Shown in pieces: positions 7,252-15,237 of a stretch of DNA of 64,000 nt. The DNA is from Pseudomonas sp. S31 (lineage in GTDB: Bacteria; Pseudomonadota; Gammaproteobacteria; Pseudomonadales; Pseudomonadaceae). A program made the position numbers and the translations under genes. The notes beneath the pieces were generated by a model. The model was given only the letters and a program-made list of their open reading frames with translations. It did no database searches and was not told the origin of the DNA. Location: the NCBI RefSeq assembly GCF_016648105.1, contig NZ_JACVVE010000001.1, forward strand, positions 434,001 to 498,000. Reading direction: 5' to 3'. The number at the start of each line of letters is the position of its first letter. Position 1 is the first letter of the stretch.

Positions 7252-9420
7252 ATGGCTGTATCCCTGATCCTGCACCCTCGCCACGGCTTCGCGCTGGGGC
7301 TGTTGAGCGCGTCGTTGAGCCCGGCGCTCGTCTGGGCCGATAACACGACGCTGCTCGACACCATCACCGTCAGTGGCGACCAATCCGACAGCTACCAGGC
7401 CACCCGTGCCTCGGTCGGCGGCTTCGGCGAGGCCCCGCTGCTCGATACCCCCGCCTCGGTATCGGTATTCACCGAGCAGTTGCTCAAGGACCGCCAGGCC
7501 AGGCTGCTCAGCGAGGTGCTCAGCAACGATGCCTCGACGGGCGACAGCTACGCCCCCATTGGCTACTACGAAAACTTCGTGGTGCGCGGCTTTTCCCTGA
7601 ACGCCGCCAGCAGCTACAAGATCAACGGCAGCACGATCAGCGGCGAGCAGAACGTAGCGCTGGAAAACAAACAGCAGGTCGAACTGCTCAAGGGCCTGTC
7701 CGGCCTGCAGAGCGGCGTGTCCGAACCCGGCGGGCTGGTCAACTACGTCACCAAGCGCCCGGAGAACGTACGCTCGGTCACCGTGGCCAGCAACCAGAGC
7801 GGCGAGCGCTACATCGCCACCGACCTCGGCGGCTGGCTCGACAGTGAGCAGCGCCTGGGTGTGCGTGCCAACTTCGCCCATGAAGACATCCGCACCTATG
7901 TCGACGACTCCGACGGCAAACGCGACTTCGCCTCGCTCGCCGTGGACTGGAACATCAGCGATGCCGCCCTGCTGCAACTGGACGCCGAGTACCAGACTCG
8001 CGAACAACGCTCGGTGGCGGGCTACCAGTTGCTCGGCGGCACCGTGGTACCCAGCGGCATCGACCCCAAGGACCGGCTGGCCGAGCAGAGCTGGTCGAAG
8101 CCGGTGAAGATCGACTCGCTCAACCTCGGCAGCCGCTTCGAGTACCGCTTCAATGACAACTGGACCGGCAAGCTCAGCGCCTCGCGCAGCCGTGTGGTAA
8201 TCGACGACTACAGCGCCTTCCCCTGGGGTTGCTATGGCGCGGCCAGCTGCGCCAGTTCCGCCGTGCCCAACTATTTCAGCCCTGAGGGCGACTACGATGT
8301 CTATGACTACCGCAGCCCCGACGATACCCGCCGCAACGACGAACTCCAGGCAACCCTCGACGGCCGTTTCGATAGCGGTCCACTGCGCCATGAACTGACC
8401 CTTGGCAGCAGCGCCCTGCGCCGTATCGTCGACCGCCGCGACTCGGTCAACGAATGGGTGGGCACCGGCAACATCTATCAGCCACTGCCCGACTTCGCTC
8501 CCACCGACGTTCCGCTCGGCCACACCTACCGGCGCCTGGACAGCCGCCAGTACGGGCTGTTCTTCACCGACCGCCTGAGCTATGGCGAGCATTGGCAGGC
8601 GGTTCTCGGTGGCCGCGAGGTGCGCCTGGACGAGAAGACGTTCGATATCGATGGCAACACCACGCGCCACACCCAGCGCTGGGAGTTCCTGCCCAATGTC
8701 GCGCTGATCTACAAGCCGCGCCCGGACATATCGCTGTACACGAGCTACAGCAAAGGCCTGTCGCTGGGCGGCGAAGCGGCGTGGTTCACCACCAACGCCG
8801 ACGAAATCCTGCCACCGACGGTATCGCGGCAGCTGGAGATCGGCGCCAAGCGTGATTGGCGCGGCCTGAGCCTGAACGCCGCACTGTTTCGCATCAGCAA
8901 GGCCTACCAGTACTCGCGCCCCAACGGCGACGGGACTTTCACCTACGTGCAACAGGGCAAGCAGGAGAACATCGGCCTGGAGCTGTCCGCCAATGGTCGG
9001 CTGACCGATCAATTGCAGGTCTCGGCCAGCGCCGCAGCGATCCGCGCGCGCATTGACGACAGCGGCACCGACAGCTACGAAGGGCATCAGGCGATCAACG
9101 TGCCCAAATTCCGCGCCAGCCTGCACGCCGACTACAGCATCCCCGGCATCAAGGGCCTGGCGCTGCTCGGAGGATTACGCTACAGCGCCAGCAAGTACGC
9201 GAGCCAGGCCGGAAACGTGAAGGTCGACGGCTACACCGTGTTCGATGCCGGCGCCCGCTACAGCATGGATGTGGAAGGCTACCAGACCGTGCTGCGCCTG
9301 ACCGTGGACAACCTGTTCGACAAGCGCTACTGGCGCGATGCCGGTGAGTACATGGGCGATGGCTACCTGTTCCAAGGTGCACCCCGTACTGCCAGGTTGT
9401 CGGCCACCGTGAGTTTCTGA
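7252..9420 (+). CDS. TonB-dependent outer-membrane receptor
   Basis: 722-aa TonB-dependent receptor. The start at 7252 has GGAG 7 bases upstream, and the leader MAVSLILHPRHGFALGLLS to VWADN is a standard Sec signal. A TonB box-like stretch (LLDTITVSGD) follows directly, then the plug domain (DTPASVSVFTEQLLKDRQA; NGSTISGEQNVALENKQQVELLKG) and a beta-barrel closing with a C-terminal Phe (LSATVSF). There is no N-terminal signalling (STN) domain, so it is a pure transporter. Automated tools will call it a siderophore receptor. Its location between a rhodanese and an e(P4)-type phosphatase/PnuC pair suggests the ligand is a phosphorylated vitamin-like compound instead. Confidence 0.92.
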   Translation: MAVSLILHPRHGFALGLLSASLSPALVWADNTTLLDTITVSGDQSDSYQATRASVGGFGEAPLLDTPASVSVFTEQLLKDRQARLLSEVLSNDASTGDSYAPIGYYENFVVRGFSLNAASSYKINGSTISGEQNVALENKQQVELLKGLSGLQSGVSEPGGLVNYVTKRPENVRSVTVASNQSGERYIATDLGGWLDSEQRLGVRANFAHEDIRTYVDDSDGKRDFASLAVDWNISDAALLQLDAEYQTREQRSVAGYQLLGGTVVPSGIDPKDRLAEQSWSKPVKIDSLNLGSRFEYRFNDNWTGKLSASRSRVVIDDYSAFPWGCYGAASCASSAVPNYFSPEGDYDVYDYRSPDDTRRNDELQATLDGRFDSGPLRHELTLGSSALRRIVDRRDSVNEWVGTGNIYQPLPDFAPTDVPLGHTYRRLDSRQYGLFFTDRLSYGEHWQAVLGGREVRLDEKTFDIDGNTTRHTQRWEFLPNVALIYKPRPDISLYTSYSKGLSLGGEAAWFTTNADEILPPTVSRQLEIGAKRDWRGLSLNAALFRISKAYQYSRPNGDGTFTYVQQGKQENIGLELSANGRLTDQLQVSASAAAIRARIDDSGTDSYEGHQAINVPKFRASLHADYSIPGIKGLALLGGLRYSASKYASQAGNVKVDGYTVFDAGARYSMDVEGYQTVLRLTVDNLFDKRYWRDAGEYMGDGYLFQGAPRTARLSATVSF

Positions 9421-9429
9421 GGAAGCATC

Positions 9430-10263
9430 ATGATCCGAACCATTTCCCTGCTTCCCGCCCTGCTGGCGGCACTGCTTGCCGGCTGCCACGTGCAACCGCG
9501 AGCCAACGACCAGCTCGACGCGGTGCTCTGGAGCCAGACCTCGGTGGAGCACGATGCGCTGTTCCTGCAGGTATTCGCCAGCGCCACCCGACAACTGCAG
9601 CACGCCTTGGCCGACCCCGCCTGGGACGCGCTCGCCCAACCCCCACGTACCCTGCAAGGCTTGCCGCCGGCAGTGATCGTCGATATCGACGAAACCCTGC
9701 TGGACAACGTGCCGCTCAACGCCCGCGCGGTCCTTGCCGACCGCCCCTACGACTACGACGCCTGGTACCGCTGGGTCGACCGCGCCCAGGCCCGCGCCTT
9801 GCCCGGCGCAGTGGCTTTCATGCAGGCCGCTGCCCGGCTTGGCATCACGCCGTACTACCTGACCAACCGTGAAGCCGGCCAGGAGCAGGCCACCCTGGAC
9901 AACCTGCAGCGTGCCGGCTTCCCCATTGCCAGCAGCGCGCAGATCCTCACCGCCGGTACCGCCATTGGCGGTTGCCAGGCCAGCGGCTCGGACAAGTCCT
10001 GCCGTCGCCACTGGGTCGGCACCCAGGCCCGGGTACTGATGCAAGTCGGTGACAGCTTCGGCGACTTCATGACCACCCGTGGCAGCCAGCAGGCCCAACT
10101 GCAAGCGGCGGCGCCATACCTGCCTTGGTTGGGCGAACGCTGGTTCCTGCTGCCCAACCCGACCTACGGCAGCTGGTACAGCGCGCCCTACCAGGGCCAC
10201 GAGGGGTTGGCTGAACAACAGAAACGCGCGTTCAAGCACAAGGCCTTGAAGCCCCAGTATTGA
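9430..10263 (+). CDS. HAD-superfamily acid phosphatase / 5'-nucleotidase, lipoprotein e(P4) family
   Basis: 277-aa lipoprotein: signal with lipobox LAGC (acylated Cys19), then the HAD catalytic motif DIDETLLDN (nucleophile Asp85, acid/base Asp87) and the distal metal-binding GDSFGDF (Asp208, Asp212). Haemophilus e(P4), the family prototype, strips phosphate from NMN and related nucleotides outside the cytoplasm so that the riboside can be taken up by PnuC. Here the phosphatase gene lies immediately before a PnuC-family gene and after a TonB receptor. That supports the same logic: import through the outer membrane, dephosphorylation in the periplasm, then uptake. It lies 9 bases after the receptor gene. 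Confidence 0.92.
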   Translation: MIRTISLLPALLAALLAGCHVQPRANDQLDAVLWSQTSVEHDALFLQVFASATRQLQHALADPAWDALAQPPRTLQGLPPAVIVDIDETLLDNVPLNARAVLADRPYDYDAWYRWVDRAQARALPGAVAFMQAAARLGITPYYLTNREAGQEQATLDNLQRAGFPIASSAQILTAGTAIGGCQASGSDKSCRRHWVGTQARVLMQVGDSFGDFMTTRGSQQAQLQAAAPYLPWLGERWFLLPNPTYGSWYSAPYQGHEGLAEQQKRAFKHKALKPQY

Positions 10264-10283
10264 CGCTTGCCCAGGAGGTACTC

Positions 10284-10880
10284 ATGTCATCGTTGGAAAT
10301 CGTCGCCGTGTTGTTCAACGTGCTCGGCGTGTGGCTCACCACCCAGCGCATCCGCTGGTGCTGGCCAGTGAGCGTGATCGCGGTGCTGCTGTATGCCTGG
10401 ATCTTCTTCACGGTGAAGCTGTACTGCGACATGCTCCTGCAACTGGTCTTCGCCGTACTGCAGGGCTACGGCTGGTGGCGCTGGAGCCAGGGCGCCAGCG
10501 AGGCCGGCAAGGTACAGGTGCAACGCCTGCCCAGGCGCAAGGCACTCATCAGCCTGGCCCTCGGGCTGGCTGGCGCGGCGCTACTGGGCGCCCTGATGCA
10601 GCGTTACACGGATGCCTCGGCACCCTGGCTCGATGCGCTGCTCAGCGCGCTGAGCCTGGTGGCCAGCTTTTGGGCAGCGCGCAAGTACGTGGCCAGCTGG
10701 GGGCTGTGGATCGTCCTCGACAGCGCCTACGTCGGGCTGTTCCTGTTCAAGGGGCTGAACCTGACGGCGGCGCTGTACGCCGGCTTCGTGGTGCTGGCCG
10801 GCTACGGCCTGCTGGCCTGGCAGCGCGAGCTCCAAACTCGGCAGGACGCCCGACCGCTGGGCGGCGAGGTGTCACCATGA
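10284..10880 (+). CDS. pnuC: PnuC-family vitamin transporter (nicotinamide riboside or thiamine type)
   Basis: 198-aa inner-membrane protein with about seven hydrophobic segments. The family hallmark is clear around residues 20-65: RIRWCWPVSVIAVLLYAWIF, then KLYCDMLLQLVFAVLQGYGWWRW. PnuC proteins facilitate diffusion of nicotinamide riboside. The subgroup called PnuT carries thiamine and is typically encoded beside a TonB receptor and a thiamine kinase, an arrangement close to what is seen here. Which substrate applies cannot be decided from the motifs alone. The start at 10284 follows AGGAGG at the right spacing; an upstream in-frame start (10260) is less likely. It overlaps the GntR gene by 4 bases. 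Confidence 0.88.
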   Translation: MSSLEIVAVLFNVLGVWLTTQRIRWCWPVSVIAVLLYAWIFFTVKLYCDMLLQLVFAVLQGYGWWRWSQGASEAGKVQVQRLPRRKALISLALGLAGAALLGALMQRYTDASAPWLDALLSALSLVASFWAARKYVASWGLWIVLDSAYVGLFLFKGLNLTAALYAGFVVLAGYGLLAWQRELQTRQDARPLGGEVSP

Positions 10881-11665
10881 ACCCGTTCCGCACCTCGTTC
10901 GTCAGCGAGTCGCAACCTTCGAACACCTGGCGAGCCAGCCAGCCGCACTACTTGCGGATCCGCGATCAACTCGTCGCGGACCTGGGCAATGGTCGCCTGG
11001 GCGCCGATAGCAAGTTGCCTGCCGAGCGCGAGCTGGCGCAGCGTTTTGGCTGCACTCGCGTGACCTTGCGCCAGGCCCTGCAACTGCTGGAAACCGACGG
11101 GATGATCTACCGCCAGGACCGCCGCGGCTGGTTCGTCAGCCCTCCACGGATTCGCTATGACCCCACCGGCATCATCGGCTTCATGGACTACGTCGCCCTC
11201 CAGGGCCGTACCCCACGTACCGAGTGCCTGCATGCCGAGCGCCGCCCGGCTGGCGCCTGGCTCGCCAAGCGCATGGGCCTGGAGCATGCGGAAGAGCCCG
11301 TGTTCTACCTGCAACGAAGACGCTGGGTCGACCAGCGTCCGGTGTTGCTGGAGTGCAATGTACTGGTGGCGGACTGGTGTCCGCAGTTGCTCGAAGCCGA
11401 CCTCAATACCTCCCTCACCACGCTGCTGCGCGAGCGGTTCGGCCGGGTGCAGTCGCGCAGCGAGCTGTGCATGTACCCGGGCACGATGAATGATTTCCAG
11501 GCCGAGCGACTGCAGGTATCACCGGGTTCGAGCAGCTTCTACCTGGAGCGCCTCAACTATGGAGAGCACGGTCAGCCGGTGGAGTTCGACCAGGAATTCT
11601 GGCGCCCGGATGCACTGGCGGTAGTGCTGCAAACGCCCTACCCGGAACCGGCGCAGCAGCCATGA
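10877..11665 (+). CDS. GntR-family (HutC/UTRA) transcriptional regulator
   Basis: 262-aa repressor-type protein. It has a winged helix-turn-helix at about residues 27-90 (LPAERELAQRFGCTRVTLRQ, then ALQLLETDGMIYRQDRRGWFV) and a UTRA effector-binding domain from about 110 to 250. It is the last gene of the operon and overlaps the transporter gene by ATGA, so it very likely regulates its own operon through the palindrome at 4131-4142. The UTRA domain usually binds a small phosphorylated or carboxylated metabolite, which would make the imported compound or its phosphate the inducer. Confidence 0.93.
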   Translation: MNPFRTSFVSESQPSNTWRASQPHYLRIRDQLVADLGNGRLGADSKLPAERELAQRFGCTRVTLRQALQLLETDGMIYRQDRRGWFVSPPRIRYDPTGIIGFMDYVALQGRTPRTECLHAERRPAGAWLAKRMGLEHAEEPVFYLQRRRWVDQRPVLLECNVLVADWCPQLLEADLNTSLTTLLRERFGRVQSRSELCMYPGTMNDFQAERLQVSPGSSSFYLERLNYGEHGQPVEFDQEFWRPDALAVVLQTPYPEPAQQP

Positions 11666-11715
11666 GCGCCATGCAGGAGACCTCTCTGCTGGCCCGACTG
11701 CAGTCACCGCGCCGG

Positions 11716-11746
11716 CCTCTTCGCGGGTAAACCCGCTCCTACAGGG
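11716..11746. repeat. REP palindrome (P. putida type)
   Basis: Stem GCGGGT/ACCCGC (11723-11736) with tail GCTCCTACAGGG, nearly identical to the copy at 3068-3095. It marks the end of the GntR operon and lies 36 bases before the next gene, inside what must be that gene's promoter region. Confidence 0.88.
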
Positions 11747-11781
11747 TATACTCCGCCACCCACACTGTTCTGGAGTCGCCA

Positions 11782-12261
11782 ATGCGCCAGGTTTTGCTCA
11801 TCGTCGATGTCCAATCCACCTTCAGCCCACCCGAATGGCTGGTGGATGGCATCCGCGTCCTGTCGGCGCACATTCCATCGATCGCCTCGGTGGAGCTGCA
11901 CGATGAGCAGGTGACGCCCTTCCAGCGGCAACTGGGCTGGCATCCGGCGAGCGAGGACGAATGCCTGGTCGAGGTGGACCAGGTATTCATCAAGCATGGC
12001 TATGGTCCCACCCCCGAGATGCTTGCCTACATCGCGCAACTGGGCGTCGAGCGCGTGCTGGTGTGTGGCTTGCAAACCGAAACCTGCGTGCTGGCGGCCG
12101 GCTTCGCCTTGTTCGATGCCGGGCTGAATCCAACGCTGGTGACCGACCTGACGGTGGGCTCATCGCTGGACCGGTCGGGCAAGTTGGGGCGCGAGCTGTG
12201 GAGGCATCACTTCGGCCAGGTGACGACCGCTGCCGAAGTGATTGCGGGGATACGCGCCTGA
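11782..12261 (+). CDS. Isochorismatase-fold cysteine hydrolase
   Basis: 159-aa cytoplasmic hydrolase of the isochorismatase/nicotinamidase superfamily. The catalytic triad is visible: Asp9 (LLIVDVQ), Lys71 (FIKHGYG) and Cys102 (CGLQTETCVLAAG), with the usual cis-peptide region before the Cys. Members hydrolyse nicotinamide, N-carbamoyl amines, ureidoacrylate or isochorismate; residues here do not fix the substrate. A nicotinamidase role would fit an NR/NMN salvage operon upstream, but a REP element and its own promoter space separate it from that operon, so I do not assume a link. It converges with the BCCT gene. Confidence 0.9.
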   Translation: MRQVLLIVDVQSTFSPPEWLVDGIRVLSAHIPSIASVELHDEQVTPFQRQLGWHPASEDECLVEVDQVFIKHGYGPTPEMLAYIAQLGVERVLVCGLQTETCVLAAGFALFDAGLNPTLVTDLTVGSSLDRSGKLGRELWRHHFGQVTTAAEVIAGIRA

Positions 12262-12271
12262 GGCCTCGCCG

Positions 12272-13897
12272 CTACCCTACCCGCTCCATGAACGCCTGGT
12301 CCGCGACCTCGACCGGTGCAGCCGCCGGCATCAGCTCGGCATTGGAGAACAAGCTGCGAGTCAGGCTGTAGGCGGTGATCAGCATGTAGATGGCAATCGG
12401 TAGCCCGACCACGATGCTGGCCATCTGAATGGCCAGCAGCCCACCCGCGATGATGAGACTGCCGGCAATCGCGCCCTCCAGCACGCACCACAGCAGCCTG
12501 ATCCATTTCGGTGGATGGATGTCACCGGATGAGTTCAGGGTCGAGATCACTTGCGTGCCGGCGTCCGCCGCCGTCACGAAGTGCACGGCCAGCAGCAGGC
12601 AGATCGCCAGGCTGAGAACGCCGCCAAGGGTCGGGCCATCGAGACGGGCCAGGAAGGTGAACATCGCCGTGGTGGTTTCGCGCCGGGTCGCCTCGAGCAC
12701 CGGCCCGCCGGTGAATGGCCCGGCTGCCGCCTGTTCGGCCACCGGCAGGCTGGCGTAGGCCTTGCGCGCCTGTTGCTCGTCCTTCAGTGCAGTGCCGCCG
12801 AATACCGACATCCAGATGATGGTCACCAGCGTCGGCACCAGCAGCGCACCGAAGATCAGCTCGCGCACCGTACGCCCGCGGGAGATCTTGGCGATGAACA
12901 GCCCCACGAATGGGCCCCAGGTCATCCACCACGGCCAGTAGAACGCCGTCCAGCTGTTCTGCCAGCCGCTGTCGGCCTGGGCGTCGGTCCAGAAGCTCAT
13001 GCCGACGATGTTCTGCAGGTAGTCGCCGGTCGACTCGAACAGCAGGTTCATGATGTAGTGGGTGGGCCCGAGCGCCAGCACCACGGTCATCAACCCCAGG
13101 GACAGCCACATGTTCAGCGTGCACATGCGCTTCATGCCCTTGGACACCCCGAGCAGCAACGAGATCGAGGCCACCAGGGTGACCACCGCGATGATCGCCA
13201 GCTTGAAGCCCAGGCTCACCGGAAAACCAAACACCTGGTGCAAGCCCATGTTGATCTGCTCGACGCCCATCCCCAGCGCCTGCGAGACGCCGAAGGCGGT
13301 AACCACCGTGCCGACGATGTCGACGGTGTGGCCGATCGGGCCATAGATGCGGTTGCCGATCAGCGGGTACAGGATCGAGCGCAACGCCAGCGGCAGCCCT
13401 TCCCGGTAGGCGAAGTACGCCAGGCCCAGGCCGATGATGGTGAAGATCGACCAGGGGTGCAGGCCCCAGTGCAGCAGGGTGATGCGCATGGCCATCGAGG
13501 CGGCCTCATCGGTGAGGCCCGGCGTGAACGGATTGCTCGCGTAGTGCAGCACGGGTTCGGCCACCGACCAGAAGATCAGGCCGACGCCCATGCCGGCGCT
13601 GAACAGCATGGCGATCCAGGCGGCGAAGCTGAACTCCGGCTTCTCATCGGGGCGGCCCAGGCGCAGGGCGCCGTAGCGGCTGCAGCCGATCACCAGCAGC
13701 ACGGCCAGAACCCCGCTGACCAGGGCAATGTAGAACCACTTGATGTTGTCGAGAATGGCGTCCGAGGCGGTCTTGAACACGCCTGTGGCTTCGTTGCCAT
13801 AGGCGCCACAGAAGACGACGAAGGCCACGACGATGGCAAGCGAACACAAGGTCACGGTGGGGTTGAGGCCCTTGAGCAGGCCCTGTTTTGCACGCAT
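12272..13897 (-). CDS. BCCT-family transporter (betaine/choline/carnitine type)
   Basis: 541-aa inner-membrane transporter with twelve predicted helices. The BCCT signature is clear: FSAGMGVGLIFWSVAEPVLH, with the substrate-site region near HWGLHPWS and the aromatic-rich WTAFYWPWWMTWGPFVGLF. It imports quaternary ammonium compounds with H+ or Na+. There is no long C-terminal osmosensory extension, so a nutrient rather than an osmolyte role is likely. It is transcribed in the same direction as the downstream-facing Rieske operon (14102-16494) but separated from it by a terminator at 13968-14005, so it should have its own promoter in 13898-13967. Its neighbours suggest it feeds the demethylase. 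Confidence 0.95.
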   Translation of the reverse strand: MRAKQGLLKGLNPTVTLCSLAIVVAFVVFCGAYGNEATGVFKTASDAILDNIKWFYIALVSGVLAVLLVIGCSRYGALRLGRPDEKPEFSFAAWIAMLFSAGMGVGLIFWSVAEPVLHYASNPFTPGLTDEAASMAMRITLLHWGLHPWSIFTIIGLGLAYFAYREGLPLALRSILYPLIGNRIYGPIGHTVDIVGTVVTAFGVSQALGMGVEQINMGLHQVFGFPVSLGFKLAIIAVVTLVASISLLLGVSKGMKRMCTLNMWLSLGLMTVVLALGPTHYIMNLLFESTGDYLQNIVGMSFWTDAQADSGWQNSWTAFYWPWWMTWGPFVGLFIAKISRGRTVRELIFGALLVPTLVTIIWMSVFGGTALKDEQQARKAYASLPVAEQAAAGPFTGGPVLEATRRETTTAMFTFLARLDGPTLGGVLSLAICLLLAVHFVTAADAGTQVISTLNSSGDIHPPKWIRLLWCVLEGAIAGSLIIAGGLLAIQMASIVVGLPIAIYMLITAYSLTRSLFSNAELMPAAAPVEVADQAFMERVG

Positions 13898-13967
13898 CGG
13901 CTATATCCTTCTTATTCTTGAAAGGCTGGAGATCCAGCTCGGCGTATTCGCTGATAGGGACACAATG

Positions 13968-14005
13968 AAAAAAGGCCGGTGCTGCACAAAAGCCGTGCAC
14001 CAGCC
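13968..14005 (-). terminator. Rho-independent terminator after the reductase gene
   Basis: Read on the minus strand, the complement of 14005-13974 forms a GC-rich hairpin (arms GGCTGGTGC and GCACCGGCC around an A/T-rich loop), followed by a run of six U (complement of 13968-13973). It ends the Rieske oxygenase/reductase transcript about 100 bases beyond the reductase stop and separates it from the BCCT gene. Confidence 0.8.
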
Positions 14006-14101
14006 AAACACCAGGACAGGTGCCTGGCGACCACAGCAGAAGCTCCGTATCGGAAGGGTTCAGGAAGCGTCCGACCAGCCTGCGGCCGGACGCGGCGGAT
14101 G

Positions 14102-15232
14102 TCAGAGGTCGACCACCAGGTCCGAGGTGGGTCGGCTGCAGCACAACAGGCGCAGCCCTTTGTCGATCTCGCGCTGGCGGATACCGCCGTTGTGCTTCAT
14201 CTCCACCGTGCCCTCCAGCACCGCCGTCTTGCAGGTGCCGCACACACCCTGGCTGCAGGAGGATGGCACCACCGCACCGGCCTTCTTGGCGGCAGACAGC
14301 ACGGTCTGGTCGGGGGTCATGGTGAAGACCTTGCCGGAGCGCGCCAGGCGCACGGTGAAGGTGTCCTGGGCCTGCCCGGCCCCTGCCGGCTCGGCCAGCG
14401 CCTCGAGCACTTCCTCGGCGTTGATGTCGAAGCTTTCCTGGTGATACCGGCCCAGATCGAAGCCGGCGTTGCCCAGCAATGCCTTGGTCGCGTCCATGTA
14501 ACCCTTGGGCCCGCAGGTGAAGACCTCGCGCTCCTTGAAGTCCGGGATCTGGCGCTGCAGTTCGTCGGCCGACAAACGCCCGAGCGGGCCTTGCCAGTGC
14601 GGCTCGTCACCCAGCCCTTCGCAGAAGAACAGCGTACGCAGGTTGGGCAGCGCCCGTTCCAGGCGCGCCAGTTCCTCACGGAAGATGATGTCCTTGGGCG
14701 TGCGCGCACTGTGCACGAAAACGATGTCCAGGTCAGCGTGCAGGTCGGCGGCGGCGCGGGTCATGGCCATCAGCGGCGTGACGCCGGAACCTGCCGAGAG
14801 ATACAGCAACTTCCTGGCCGGTGCGGCAACCGGGGTGAAGATACCCGCCGGCCCCGAGGCCGCCAGCGCACTGCCCGCCTTGAGATGGTCGTGCAACCAG
14901 TTGGACACTGCGCCACCCGGTACCCGCTTCACCGTGATGGAAAAAGTGAATGGCCGGGTCGGCGTCGACGACAAGGTGTAACAGCGCGACACGCTCTGGC
15001 CGTCGATGACCGGCGACACGGTGAGAAACTGCCCCGGCTCGTAGGCGAGCGCCGGGTAGTCGGGGCACTGGAAGACGAAGGTCTTCACGTCGTGGGTTTC
15101 GTCCACCACGCTCAGGCATTCGATTCGCTTGCTGTCACCACTGGCCCACTGGGCGCCGAAGCTCGCCCAATGGTCGGTGTCGGCAAAGCGCTGGTCAGCC
15201 CGCAGGCTGGCAATGTTCTCGACCATACCCAT
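14102..15232 (-). CDS. Flavin / [2Fe-2S] reductase of the Rieske oxygenase system (GbcB-like)
   Basis: 376-aa electron-transfer protein: N-terminal FAD-binding ferredoxin-reductase domain (SRCYTLSS flavin motif; GGAVSNWLHDHLK), NAD-binding domain (LYLSAGSGVTPLMAM; EVFTCGPKGYMDA) and a C-terminal plant-type [2Fe-2S] ferredoxin domain (CSQGVCGTCKTAVLEG, then LLCCSRP). This order and length match GbcB-type reductases of glycine-betaine and carnitine oxygenases. Start 15232 lies 6 bases after the oxygenase stop; an alternative ATG is at 15226. It passes electrons from NAD(P)H to the Rieske protein encoded just upstream. Confidence 0.93.
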   Translation of the reverse strand: MGMVENIASLRADQRFADTDHWASFGAQWASGDSKRIECLSVVDETHDVKTFVFQCPDYPALAYEPGQFLTVSPVIDGQSVSRCYTLSSTPTRPFTFSITVKRVPGGAVSNWLHDHLKAGSALAASGPAGIFTPVAAPARKLLYLSAGSGVTPLMAMTRAAADLHADLDIVFVHSARTPKDIIFREELARLERALPNLRTLFFCEGLGDEPHWQGPLGRLSADELQRQIPDFKEREVFTCGPKGYMDATKALLGNAGFDLGRYHQESFDINAEEVLEALAEPAGAGQAQDTFTVRLARSGKVFTMTPDQTVLSAAKKAGAVVPSSCSQGVCGTCKTAVLEGTVEMKHNGGIRQREIDKGLRLLCCSRPTSDLVVDL

Positions 15233-15237
15233 CACCG

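Noticed and set aside
11782..12261. Isochorismatase-fold hydrolase as eighth gene of the vitamin-like operon (nicotinamidase)
   Set aside because: A REP palindrome and about 116 bases separate it from the GntR gene, and the triad does not specify nicotinamide. Left as an independent gene.
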